64,000 bases of DNA from CAVWCQ01 sp963753545 (lineage in GTDB: Bacteria > Chloroflexota > Anaerolineae > Aggregatilineales > Aggregatilineaceae), in assembly GCA_963753545.1 (NCBI GenBank), contig CAVWCQ010000008.1, forward strand, positions 1,240,001 to 1,304,000, written 5' to 3'. The notes under the pieces were generated by a model. That model was not told the DNA's origin. It worked only from the letters and a program-made list of their open reading frames with translations, and did no database searches. Both the position numbers and the translations under genes were made by a program. Below, in pieces: positions 27,011 to 35,663 of the stretch (within the stretch, counting starts at the first letter, position 1; each line of letters begins with the position of its first letter).

Positions 27011-27640
27011 CCAATCATTATTACAACCCCAGCCAGGGATGAGTTTTATAATCTTTCAATTCCTGCTGAGACTATTCCCCGAATAGAAAAGGCAAGAGAA
27101 ATAATTATTCACAGATATGGTGATCGGTTGTTAGGCTGCTCCGAAGAAGAAATCCAAAGGCTTAAACAAGATCAGCACGTTGATGATTTGCCAGAGGTAT
27201 ACCGCCAATTTCTGCTTCTGATGGGACAATCCGGCTTGGATTGGGTACTTTATGGGCGTGCCACCTTTGATTATCTGAAGCAAGCGAAAGAAGTGTTTAT
27301 TTCCGCGTTGGAACCAGGAGTCCACTATCCACAGGACATCTTTCTTTTTCGGGTGAATCACAAACAACAGCATTTCTGGTTCTTTCGAACCAAGGACGAT
27401 GATCCAGAAGTGTATGGATACGAAGGGCAAAGCTGGTTTTATAGATTGGCTGATACGTTATCCGAGTTTGTTCTCCAGGAACTTGACAGCAATCCAGATC
27501 AAATAACAGAACGATGGGAAAGACGCCATCAGATAACCTATTGTTATGACGTTTCTCAGGATGAATTGGTGCAATGTGTGAATTTGATCTCAGAAGAGGC
27601 GAAATCGACGGTTTACCGCTATTTCGATACCCTGCTTTAA
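26960..27640 (+). CDS. SMI1/KNR4 (SUKH-type) family protein
   Basis: Up to 226 residues. The core LGCSEEEIQRLKQ, LPEVYRQFLLLMG, YPQDIFLFRVNHKQQHFWFF and LADTLSEFVL is the SMI1/KNR4 fold, common among immunity proteins of contact-dependent toxins. There is no good ATG; the TTG at 26960 gives an extended basic leader that overlaps the decayed paralog, so the true start is uncertain. No toxin gene is visible beside it. It is AT-richer than the neighbouring genes, which fits accessory origin. Confidence 0.75.
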   Translation: MNRIRREHRHAGRKYPRPIIITTPARDEFYNLSIPAETIPRIEKAREIIIHRYGDRLLGCSEEEIQRLKQDQHVDDLPEVYRQFLLLMGQSGLDWVLYGRATFDYLKQAKEVFISALEPGVHYPQDIFLFRVNHKQQHFWFFRTKDDDPEVYGYEGQSWFYRLADTLSEFVLQELDSNPDQITERWERRHQITYCYDVSQDELVQCVNLISEEAKSTVYRYFDTLL

Positions 27641-27712
27641 ACTGGAGCGACCTGTCGCCCCATCTCAATTCCCCGGCTCGCTGGCCGCCGAAGTTCCAAT
27701 GCACGAAAGTTG

Positions 27713-28159
27713 CTACTCCTTTTCCACTTGGATGCGGAGGTCATCGAGAAGCGTTTGCAGGAGTGCTTCTTTGACTCTTCTCGCATCAACGGCTTCAAGC
27801 TCGCCTATGACTACTTTATTGTCCCTGGAAGCGACGCCATGACCAGCCCCCCGGCTAATGATCACCTGGGAGTTTTCAACCCCTATCACATACCGTTGTA
27901 CTCTGTAACCGGGAAGTGTTATATCAATAGACCAACCTTGCGCCCGGTCGGGATTTTCAGGTTGGTTGAAAGTGCTGTGTTCAGTCGTACCGCCCTCAGC
28001 ATACGTTTCGAGCCTGATTTCTTCTAAAACCGGCAGGATCGTCCTCATAACATAATCCTGTACCGCCTGAGAATACTGTTCACGCTTTTCTAAGTGCCTC
28101 TTCTTGGCGTCATTGACCGCGGCTAACAAGTCCTTTATGCTGTTGGGAGTTGAGTTCAT
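27713..28159 (-). CDS. Hypothetical protein beside tnpB
   Basis: 148 residues. N-terminal helix rich in Lys/Glu (AVNDAKKRHLEKREQYSQAV), then a beta-rich part (WSIDITLPGYRVQRYVIGV). ATG at 28159 behind AGAGG; a TTG one codon earlier is less likely. No family recognised. The stop lies 72 bases from the convergent SMI1 gene. Confidence 0.6.
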   Translation of the reverse strand: MNSTPNSIKDLLAAVNDAKKRHLEKREQYSQAVQDYVMRTILPVLEEIRLETYAEGGTTEHSTFNQPENPDRAQGWSIDITLPGYRVQRYVIGVENSQVIISRGAGHGVASRDNKVVIGELEAVDARRVKEALLQTLLDDLRIQVEKE

Positions 28160-28202
28160 CAATGCCTCTTTTCAGTTCTCGGTATTGTCAAGAATGTGAA
28201 AC

Positions 28203-28225
28203 TCCCCACGGCTAAAGGCGGGGGC
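28203..28225 (-). repeat. Right-end hairpin of IS605-type element
   Basis: CCCC/GGGG-based stem with TAAAG loop region spanning the tnpB stop. In active relatives this end is part of the omega RNA that guides TnpB, so any such RNA would run on the minus strand through here. Confidence 0.6.
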
Positions 28226-29389
28226 TTCTGACGGACGCTTGCCCTTGCCCGCTCACGGAAAGGGCAGACAGAGGGGCTACGTTATCCGGCACGGGTGTGT
28301 CCCACCCGGCTCGATATAAAATGTTCAGGGCAGCGTTGTGATCTCGATCGAGCGATAGACCACAGGCGCAGGTAGACCCAACGAGTTGACAGGTCAAAGT
28401 CTTGAAACAGGGTATGGCACGAGCTACAGCATTGGGAGGTATAAGCGGGGTCTACAAAAGCGATCTCACGACCAGCGTTTTCAGCTTTGTAGGTGAGATA
28501 CTGCCGAAATGCAGACCAACCGCTGTCGAGAATGCTCTTGCTCAGGTGGTGGTTGCGAACCATATTGCGCACCCGCAGGTCTTCCAGTGCGATCTTGTCG
28601 AAGTGGCCCACCAGCGTCGTGCTCAGTTTGTGCAGGTAGTCGGCGCGTTGCTGGGCGACATGCATCTGTTGGCGCTGGACGTGCTTGAGCGCTTTTCGAC
28701 GGTTGTTGACTGCCGAGTTGGGTACGGGCCAACTTGCGCTGCAAGACGCGGAGCCGCTGCTGTCCGGCGCGGTAGTAGGCGGGATGGGCGACCTTCTCCC
28801 CGTCGCTGGTGGTGAGGAGGGCAGAGAGACCGACATCGACCCCCACCCCTTGCCCGGTGGCGGGCAGAGGGTCTGGCTCCTCAATCTCGCACGCGAAGCA
28901 GGCATACCACTCACCCGCGTTGTGGCTCATGCGAACGGCCCTGATTTTCCCTTCGAGGGGTCGATGCCAACGCACGCGCACCCGCCCAATGCCGAACAGT
29001 TTGAGCCGCCGTCCGTCCAGCCGCGCCCCCACGCTGAACTGTTTGAACAAAAAGCTGTGGTAGTGATTGCGCCCTTTGAAACGGGGGTAGCCCGGCCTTT
29101 CCCCCGCTTGCACCCGGCGGAAGAAGGCCTGAAAGGCCAAGTCGACTTGTTCAATGACACTCTGCGCGGTCTGGCTAAAGACCTGATCCGCATAAGGGAA
29201 GGTCTGGCGGTAGTGCTTCCCCAACTCGTACAACTCCGCCTTGCTCACACTGTGCCCTTCCATCTGGTAGGCAACTTTGCGTTCAGCCAGGGCCATGTTG
29301 TATAGCCCGCGACAGGCATCCAACACGCGCCACAGGTTGGTTTCCTGAGAGCGGCTGGGATAGAGACGGTACTTGTACGTGCGGATCAT
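28212..29389 (-). pseudogene. tnpB: tnpB (RNA-guided nuclease family), two frameshifts
   Basis: Starts MIRTYKYRLYPS at 29389. The N-terminal helical region and RuvC-I GVDVGLSALLTTSDG are in frame one. After a shift near 28712, NNRRKALKHVQRQ, RuvC-II IALEDLRVRNMVRN and the first zinc knuckle SQCCSSCH follow. After another shift near 28400, the second knuckle STCACG and RuvC-III LDRDHNAALNIL finish the protein. All three RuvC carboxylates and the four cysteines are preserved, so inactivation, if real, is recent. Confidence 0.85.
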
Positions 29390-29539
29390 TGCTCCCTCAA
29401 CGCAAAACACCCCGTCAGAAATCGTGCGTTGCTTAGGCACAGGGGGTGACAGAGTGTTTTGAGTATGATTATATCATCGGTTACTTGCCAAGGAGTAGGA
29501 TAGTACCTATGTTCACAAAAGGCAAAAACACGCCTTATA

Positions 29540-29561
29540 CCCCCACAGCTAAAGCTGGGGG
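29540..29561. repeat. Right-end-like hairpin upstream of tnpB
   Basis: CAGCT and AGCTG nested inside CCCC/GGGG, nearly the same as the right-end hairpin at 28204. It may be the solo right end of another, deleted element. Confidence 0.5.
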
Positions 29562-29676
29562 CTTTACGGCGCTTTCTCGGTAAACTAAGAGACACTCGAT
29601 CAGCCGTCCAATGACCTGTTTCCTCGCCCGCTTCGGCACCATCTCCCACAACTCACCTGTACCAAACGCCGCGAAC

Positions 29677-29718
29677 CAGATTGTGGAGCGCTGGTCGGCG
29701 TATGAGGATATCCCCTGA
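29677..29718 (+). repeat. 42-base direct repeat, copy 1 (tail of a lost gene)
   Basis: Differs at three positions from 31988-32029, the last codons of the TPR lipoprotein gene, including the stop. Reads QIVERWSAYEDIP then stop. It marks the left border of an old duplication that also includes the PD40 gene. Confidence 0.7.
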
Positions 29719-29782
29719 CTAAGTGCTGCATCCCGTAAATGCTGCATCCGATCTAGAGCGTGTTATGCACTTTTTAATGTCG

Positions 29783-29899
29783 TTCCCCCCTTCCCCCCGC
29801 GTGCTTGCGAAGCAAGCCAAGCTGTGGGGAAGGGAAGCTCAGCCGCTTTTGCTGAGCCGGGATGAGGGCCTGCCCGCGAACCACAACGCTTATTTTTCA
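29783..29899. repeat. Repeat family A copy 4
   Basis: ccccccttccccccgcgtgc, an inner hairpin gcttgcgaagcaagc, agctcagccg/gctgagcc, then gggatgagggcctgcccgcg and ccacaacgcttat. Confidence 0.75.
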
Positions 29900-29962
29900 G
29901 CGTATCTTTATGGGACAGCTCGAAAAGTTCATAACAGCCTCTAGGCATTCCCAACCTGCTTT

Positions 29963-30063
29963 TCTCCCTTTCCTCCGCTTGCGTGCCCGAACTTGTTCGG
30001 ACGGGAAGGGAAAGCTAAACGCAACCTCACGCAGTGAGGCGTTCAGCCGGGATGGGGAGTTTT
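29963..30063. repeat. Repeat family A copy 5
   Basis: tctccctttcctccgc, hairpin cccgaacttgttcgg, gggaagggaaag, hairpin aacgcaacctcacgc/gcgtt, cagccgggatgggga. With copy 4 it fills the gap 29576-30118; no gene there. Confidence 0.7.
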
Positions 30064-30118
30064 CTCAGAACTATCAGGATGCAGCACACAGTTCCCACGA
30101 AGCCGCGCCAAAAAGCGC

Positions 30119-30192
30119 TTCGATCCAGAATCAATAAACAAGGTGTATGATAGAAAAATCCATAAAACCATCGAACTAGAGGACTTCAACCC
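30119..30192 (+). promoter_or_regulatory. Duplicated upstream region A
   Basis: About 75 bases nearly identical to 32041-32115, including ccagaatcaataaacaaggt, gtatgatagaaaaa and agaggacttca. TATGAT is a plausible -10 box and AGAGGA the ribosome region. Confidence 0.6.
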
Positions 30193-31353
30193 ATGTCCCT
30201 CCTCTTGCGGCTGCTCTCTATTCTGCTTGGCTCGCTGACACTGGTGCTCTCTGCCGCGTTGCCAGTCCTGACTCGCCACGACACAGCCGCCCCTAGCGCG
30301 TGGATCGTCTTTGCGTCGAACGAACAGGGTAGCTGGGATGTCTCCCGCGTATCGTGGAACGGGGCCGGACGGCAAAATCTTACGGGTGGTCAGGCGGATA
30401 GCAGCCAGCCGCAGTGGTCGCCTAATGGGCGCTGGATTGTCTTTGCCTCCTCCCGTGGCGGCAGCTACGATGTTTACCGCATGCGCCCCAATGGAAGCCA
30501 TCAGGAACGCCTGACCACCTCATCGGGTCCCGATGATTTGCCGCAGTGGTCACCGGACAGTCAATGGATTCTGTTCCGCTCCAACCGCGACGGCAACATT
30601 GACTTATACCGCATGCGCGCCGATGGGCATGATCAGCAGCGCCTGACCGACGCCCCTGGCTCCGATGAGTTAGCGCAGTGGTCGCCGGACGGACAGTGGA
30701 TTGTGTTCGTATCGGGTCGAGACAGGCAGCAGGAAATTTACCGGATGCGCGCCGACGGGACGGATCAGCAGCGCCTGACCGTGAGTGGAGGGCCAGACAC
30801 GTCGCCGCGATGGTCCCCTGACGGACAGTGGATCGCCTTCCTGTCGAGCCGCAGAATATTCGGAGTACGCCAGCAGATCGTCAGTTTACACCGCATGCGT
30901 GCCGATGGCTCCGATCAGATGCCCCTGACCGACGGGTTTCACTGGAATATCTCGCCACAGTGGTCGCCGGATGGAAAATGGATCGTTTTTGCATCTGCCG
31001 AAGAAGGAACTTATGAGATTTTCCGGGTGCGTTCCGATGGCTCCGGGATCAGGCAGCGCTTAACGACCCGGCTCGGGCGTGACGGTTTCCCGCAGTGGTC
31101 GTTGGACGGGCGGTGGATTGTCTATGTCTCGTATCGCAGGGGCGACTATCAGCTCTACAGCATACGATCCGATGGGGCCGACGAGCGCCAACTTCAGATC
31201 GGCACCAATCAGGGACCGCAGTGGTCGCCCCCGATCCGGCGGCAGTGGCATCCCTGGCGGGCGGCTCTGCTGAGTGGAGGATTTATCGGTGCGGCGGTGC
31301 TGCCCTGGGCCGTGGAGCAGCGGCGTGGATCGCGGACCAGGAAAGCAGTCTGA
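30193..31353 (+). CDS. Membrane-anchored seven-blade PD40 (TolB-like) propeller, copy A
   Basis: 386 residues. N-terminal signal/anchor helix (LLRLLSILLGSLTLVLSAAL), seven repeats of the type QWSPDGQWIVFxS..RDGxxxxYRMRADG (residues about 35-350), and a C-terminal helix (AALLSGGFIGAAVLPW) followed by a basic tail. It probably displays the propeller outside the membrane, as in TolB or eukaryotic-like WD40 scaffolds. Ligand unknown. Followed after 31 bases by the TPR lipoprotein, then by a paralog at 32116. Confidence 0.82.
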   Translation: MSLLLRLLSILLGSLTLVLSAALPVLTRHDTAAPSAWIVFASNEQGSWDVSRVSWNGAGRQNLTGGQADSSQPQWSPNGRWIVFASSRGGSYDVYRMRPNGSHQERLTTSSGPDDLPQWSPDSQWILFRSNRDGNIDLYRMRADGHDQQRLTDAPGSDELAQWSPDGQWIVFVSGRDRQQEIYRMRADGTDQQRLTVSGGPDTSPRWSPDGQWIAFLSSRRIFGVRQQIVSLHRMRADGSDQMPLTDGFHWNISPQWSPDGKWIVFASAEEGTYEIFRVRSDGSGIRQRLTTRLGRDGFPQWSLDGRWIVYVSYRRGDYQLYSIRSDGADERQLQIGTNQGPQWSPPIRRQWHPWRAALLSGGFIGAAVLPWAVEQRRGSRTRKAV

Positions 31354-31384
31354 ACGGTATCGTCCGGCTAGGATGCGAACACGA

Positions 31385-32029
31385 ATGGATAGTAAGGTCA
31401 TCTTCATTGGGATACTCGCTCTGCTGCTGGTGGGATGCTCCGGCTCCGATTCTCCGACTCCGCCGCCTTCCGGCGAACCCCACACGGCGGACGACTATCT
31501 CAAGCTGGGCGATTATTACACGGCGGTCAAGCAGTATAGCAGGGCAATCGGATACTACGATCAGGCCATTCTGTTGAGTTCGAATAATGCCGAGGCGTAC
31601 AACAATCGCGGTTATGCCCACTATTGGAATAACGATGCTCGCCGCGCCATTGCCGATTATGATCAGGCGCTCGAACTCAGACCGGATTACGCTTATGCGT
31701 ATAACAATCGCTGCGCCGTGTACCTGTCGATTGGCAAGCAGGAACAGGCGATTAAGGACTGCACGCAGGCGATCAAACTCCAACCCGACTTTTCACAAGC
31801 GTATATCAATCGCGCCAATGCGTACCTGCGTCTTGGTAAATTTTCCCGCGCCTATGCAGATTTCCATCATGAAGGAATATTGAGTCCCGTTAGGGTGGTC
31901 GGCTGCTTGCTCGTTCCAATTGGGATCACCTTGTTGTTAGGTTATGCGATCCGTAAGCGCAGGCATTCCAGTACGGGTTACGCCGGGCAGATTGCGGAGC
32001 GTTGGTCGGTGTATGAGGATATCCCCTGA
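31385..32029 (+). CDS. TPR lipoprotein with C-terminal transmembrane helix
   Basis: 214 residues. Lipobox ILALLLVGCSG, three to four TPR repeats (AEAYNNRGYAHYWNNDARRAI, AYAYNNRCAVYLSIGKQEQAI, SQAYINRANAYLRLGKFSRA), then a helix VVGCLLVPIGITLLLGYAI and a charged tail ending ERWSVYEDIP. The ATG at 31385 has AGGA 11 bases upstream; an ATG 12 bases earlier is possible. It lies in the same transcription unit as the PD40 gene, so it may dock to it. Confidence 0.78.
   Translation: MDSKVIFIGILALLLVGCSGSDSPTPPPSGEPHTADDYLKLGDYYTAVKQYSRAIGYYDQAILLSSNNAEAYNNRGYAHYWNNDARRAIADYDQALELRPDYAYAYNNRCAVYLSIGKQEQAIKDCTQAIKLQPDFSQAYINRANAYLRLGKFSRAYADFHHEGILSPVRVVGCLLVPIGITLLLGYAIRKRRHSSTGYAGQIAERWSVYEDIP
31988..32029 (+). 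repeat. 42-base direct repeat, copy 2
   Basis: Matches 29677-29718 at 39 of 42 bases. Here it is the real 3' end of the TPR gene. Confidence 0.7.
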
Positions 32030-32040
32030 TCTACCTTGCG

Positions 32041-32115
32041 CCTCGATCCAGAATCAATAAACAAGGTGTATGATAGAAAAATTGATAAAAACATCGAGCT
32101 AGAGGACTTCACCCC
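32041..32115 (+). promoter_or_regulatory. Duplicated upstream region B
   Basis: Counterpart of 30119-30192, with the same possible -10 box TATGAT and AGAGGA. Lies between the TPR stop and PD40 copy B. Confidence 0.6.
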
Positions 32116-33279
32116 ATGTCTCTCCTCTTGCGGCTGCTCTCGACGCTATTCGGTCTGCTCACCATCGTGATCGCTGGTGTTCTGCCAGTGGTCACCCGCC
32201 ACGATACGACTGCCCCCAGCGCCTGGATCGTCTTTGCGTCGTATGATCACGGCGACTGGGAAATAGCGCGGGTAGCCTGGAACGGAACCGGGCTGCAAAA
32301 TCTCACCGCCAATTCAGCCGATGACAACCAGCCAGCGTGGTCGCCCGATGGACAGTGGATCGTCTTCGCCTCATCCCGCGAGGGTAACTACGAAATCTAC
32401 CGCATGCGCCCCGATGGGAGCCATCAGCAGCGCCTGACGGACGCGCCGGGGCCGGATAATATGCCGCAGTGGTCGCCGGACGGGCAGTGGATCCTCTTTA
32501 CCGCGTACCGGGATGGCAATACGGAAATTTACCGGATGCGCGCCAATGGCAGTGATCAGCAGCGCCTGACAGACGCACCGGGGCCGGATAATCTGCCGCA
32601 GTGGTCGCCAGATGGGCAGTGGATCGCCTTTGTATCGAATTGAGACGGGCAGCCCGACGTATACCGGATGCGCGCCGACGGGACGGATCAGGAGCGGCTG
32701 ACTGACAATCAAGGGCCGGACGAGTTGCCGCAGTGGTCGCCCGATGGGCAGTGGATCGCTTTTCTCTCGACCCACCGTAAGGCCGATGTACCCAGGAAGG
32801 CTTTTTTTCTGTACCGTATGCGTCCGGATGGCTCCGAGCAAATGCCCCTGACCGACGGCCCCCGCTGGGACTCTGCGCCGCAGTGGTCACCGGATGGACA
32901 ATGGATCACCTTTGCTTCCACTGAGAATGTCATGTTTGATGTCTACCGGGTGCGGGCCGATGGGACGCGGGTTGAGCAGCGGCTCACGACCCGGCGCGAA
33001 GGAGACGAGAGCTTACCACTGTGGTCGCCGGACGGGCAGTGGATTGTGTATATCTCGAATCACGGAGGCAGTTACGAGATCTTCAAGATGCGAGCCGATG
33101 GGACGGAGCAGCGCCAGCTTCAGACGGGCAGCAACCAACTGCCGCAGTGGTCGCCCCCGATGCGGCGGCAGTGGCATCCCTGGCGCGCGGCCCTGCTGAG
33201 TGGAGGATTCTTCGGCGCGGCAGTGCTGCCCTGGAACGTGGGGCGGCGTCGGAACAAATTCGCCTATTGGCGGCACTAA
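32116..33279 (+). pseudogene. PD40 propeller copy B with in-frame TGA
   Basis: 387 codons, same layout as the gene at 30193: anchor helix, seven QWSPDGQWI blades, C-terminal helix (AALLSGGFFGAAVLPW). Codon 176 is TGA (32641-32643) inside blade four: FVSN then stop then DGQPDVYRMRADG. The expected residue is Arg, and CGA to TGA explains it. Everything after is intact, so this is a recent nonsense change or a base error. Convergent with the membrane protein at 33289. Confidence 0.8.
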
Positions 33280-33288
33280 CACACAGCG

Positions 33289-33840
33289 CTATTTCGCCCA
33301 GTTGATGAGCGCCGCGCCAATGACAAGCGGCATCATATAATGAATGCCCGGAATGTAAGGGTCTTTGGCGCGGACCAGCAGCGCTAACCAACCCACGTTC
33401 CAGATGATTGTTACCCAGCCAATCCAGTGGGGCAGGGGGTCGATTTGCAGAATCCCCCATCCGAAGGCGGCTTCCGACAGGAAAAGCAGCACCACAGACC
33501 ATCGGGCGAGATAGCCAGCCCATATCTGCGCATCGAGCGAGTAACCTTCCGCCACGATGATTAAGACAGCCCCAATCAGGAATGCCGTGAAACCGAGCCG
33601 GGATAGAACGTCTTCGCCTTCTGCCTGCAAAAATCCCGCAAAGAGAGAAAACCCCAGAGTCAAGAGGATCGTCGCAGCGATCCACAGACTGCGTTCCCAG
33701 TACAGGTAGCGGCGGGAGGATTGGGCTGCTGCCCAGTGCAGTTGATTTCTACCCGACCACAGGATTCCACCGACCAGGGCAGGCGCGAAGGCGATCAGGA
33801 GTAGGCCGCCAGCAGCCAGAGCAAGGGATGATTTGTCCAT
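33289..33840 (-). CDS. Polytopic membrane protein, unknown
   Basis: 183 residues with about six hydrophobic segments (SLALAAGGLLLIAFAPALV, SLWIAATILLTLGFSLF, TAFLIGAVLIIVAEGYS, WSVVLLFLSEAAFG, WVTIIWNVGWLALLV, MPLVIGAALI). The ATG at 33840 follows AAGGGA. No motif or family recognised. Probably YhhN- or DUF-type; not certain. Confidence 0.65.
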   Translation of the reverse strand: MDKSSLALAAGGLLLIAFAPALVGGILWSGRNQLHWAAAQSSRRYLYWERSLWIAATILLTLGFSLFAGFLQAEGEDVLSRLGFTAFLIGAVLIIVAEGYSLDAQIWAGYLARWSVVLLFLSEAAFGWGILQIDPLPHWIGWVTIIWNVGWLALLVRAKDPYIPGIHYMMPLVIGAALINWAK

Positions 33841-33950
33841 CGTTTTTTCCCTTCTCAATGAGTATTATTATGAGTATAGTGCAATTTACGGCTGTGTCCC
33901 TGCCTGCTTGAACGACGTAGGGCGCGCTTTGGGCGCGACTTCACCTGTTC

Positions 33951-34183
33951 ATGCTCGAACATTTATTGCTCCGGCGCTTTGGCTGCGCGCTCTGGTCAGC
34001 CCGGGGTTCACCTAGCATGGGCGGGTCTATGCGATCCGGCAGGGCGGGAAGTCGGAGCCGGTGGAGGTGGAAATTATTTCACGCCTGAACGACTCCGGGC
34101 AAATCGCGGTGAGCTGGACGTTGAGTGAGGATGAGCGCATAGGATGCTGGCAGCACTATCTAGTTCGGTTTTTCTGTAGGTAG
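33951..34183 (+). pseudogene. 3' fragment of the glycosyltransferase gene
   Basis: TFIAPALWLRALVSPGFT, stop, HGRVYAIRQGGKSEPVE repeats the last 30 or so codons of the gene at 25334-26525 (TFIAPALWLRALVSPTFT, WRGRLYAIRQGGKSEPVE). The Trp codon is TAG here. The frame continues about 38 codons beyond the paralog's stop. No upstream part of the gene is present. Confidence 0.75.
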
Positions 34184-34190
34184 AATGGAC

Positions 34191-35031
34191 CTATATCTCC
34201 TCTACATTTGATGCATCTTTCAATGCCCATTGATCACTATCACCGTCATAAAGCTCCTTCAGCGACTTGATTAGCATTTTGAATGCAGAAGGCGCAGATA
34301 CCTTGATTAAGGTCTTTTCATCGAAAAGGTCAAATGATTTCTGTACATATTTGGCAGCTCTGTACAAAAAATCTGGCTCTATCCAATTAGTCGGTGGATC
34401 AATAGGGACTTGGTGATAACCGTGTAAAGGATTTGTGCAGGTGATTAGGTTGTATCTACTCACATGTTGCCACATGCTGTGTGTTGCTCCGCTAAAGGGC
34501 ATGTAGGCAAAATTGTAGAGATCATTGCACCTGCCTCAATAGACATTGCTCTAATATCAATCCCAGACCAGCTTCCAACATTCACTTCTGTCAGAAACGT
34601 GTATTGTTGGGAGTTGATCCAACTTTCTAAGGAGTTAACGACTGGATCGTCGTCTTGCTTCAATCCCTGTGTTTGCAGGTCAGCCTTCCTATGTTCAAGT
34701 TGCAGCTTTTCTTGCCCTAAACCGTACAAGATAAACTTCTGGGCTCTGTCAAGGGGATCAATGAAAATCCAGGTCAGTGTTATATATGTTTCTGTCATGG
34801 TCCGAAGAATGAAGGGGGGAAATGTGCGAGTTCCATATTGAGGGTGCAGATGCTAGTTGAGTAGCTCAGGGTTACTTGGCGGGCTAGTAACGCTCCGATA
34901 ACCTCATGCATCTCACGGTTTGCTAAATCTAATTGCCACTTTTCCCACCGTTCTGACAACTCAGCACGAACCATACCTACATAATTTTCTGAGAGTGCCA
35001 GCACTGTGCTCCAACTCTCTTGATCACTCAT
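34191..35031 (-). pseudogene. DUF5677 family protein, two frameshifts
   Basis: Reassembles to about 280 residues. N-terminal frame MSDQESWSTVLALSENYVGM to MELAHFPP; after one more C in the C6 run near 34815 it continues FILRTMTETYITLTWIF; near 34530 an A is missing and NDLYNFAYMPFSGATHSM follows, then CTNPLHGYHQVP. The segments LRTMTETYI and the Ser-x-Ala-Thr-His block are hallmarks I associate with DUF5677 (function unknown, often in accessory regions). Its ATG overlaps the stop of the upstream gene by eight bases. Confidence 0.7.
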
Positions 35032-35663
35032 GCCTCATCAGCTCCTTGGAAAGTGCAAGGTTCGATTTCAAGCCCTCTGTTCCAGAAATACCTTGACCAA
35101 GGCGTATGGTGATTGTAAGAATGTTCTTGAAGAAAAAGCCGACCATCATATTAACCGAGGCACACACGCTTGCCCCTATTGCCCGCGATTCTCTCTGTGT
35201 CAGGATACTCCGCTATAGCAGGAAAATTGCCAAAGGATACCCCTTCCACGAATTTCAGAATGTCTGTCACGAAGGCAATGTATATGGCATTTGCTTGTCC
35301 CATTATTGCTGGCGTTCCTCGTTTATAAAACATGGTATTGAGAAATGCCTTGAATTCCTCAGTAGTTTCTTCCATATTTGCAATAACAGGTGTTTGGCCC
35401 TCGAAGAGGAAACTGAGTGGGCATTCAGGATAGAGGGCTACGAGAGGTACAAGTCCAACTTTTAAAGTGTCAAGTTCGTTCGTATTCCTGAGTGCGGCTA
35501 TCACTTTATTTTTCTCTTGGTCGGTTAGCAATGAGTACGCACTGGTTAACGCATACCACCTGCGAACCGAATGGACTGTGATTTCCGCAGTTGCTTTTGC
35601 TAAAGATAAACATAAACTAGCACCTTGCTTGAGGCCATACCGGTTGTTAGCAGCCCTAGCCAT
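35024..35663 (-). pseudogene. Unknown protein coupled to DUF5677 gene, one frameshift
   Basis: The first 160 residues (MARAANNRYGLKQGASLCLS onward) form one frame. A shift near 35178 in a GGGG run gives a further 50 residues ending LALSKELMRHE, whose TGA overlaps the next ATG in CATGAGTGA, a typical operon junction that supports the correction. Mostly helical, with one hydrophobic C-terminal stretch. No family recognised. Confidence 0.55.

Larger units (their letters stand above)
28190..29575. mobile_element. IS200/IS605-type (IS1341-like, tnpB only) decayed element
   Basis: Contains the broken tnpB. A hairpin CCCCACGGCTAAAGGCGGGG at 28204 overlaps the tnpB stop, as in right ends of this family. 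A second very similar hairpin (cccccacagctaaagctggg, 29540-29561) lies upstream of tnpB. No tnpA is present. Boundaries are approximate because these elements make no target duplication. Confidence 0.75.

Noticed and set aside
18841..32643. TGA or TAG recoding (selenocysteine or alternative code)
   Set aside because: Stops are both TGA and TAG, no SECIS-like structure was noted, expected residues are Arg, Gln and Trp, and many normal genes here end in TGA and TAG.
30193..33200. CRISPR-like regular repeats
   Set aside because: The regular repeats (cagtggtcgccggacgggca) are propeller blades inside coding frames, not spaced direct repeats.
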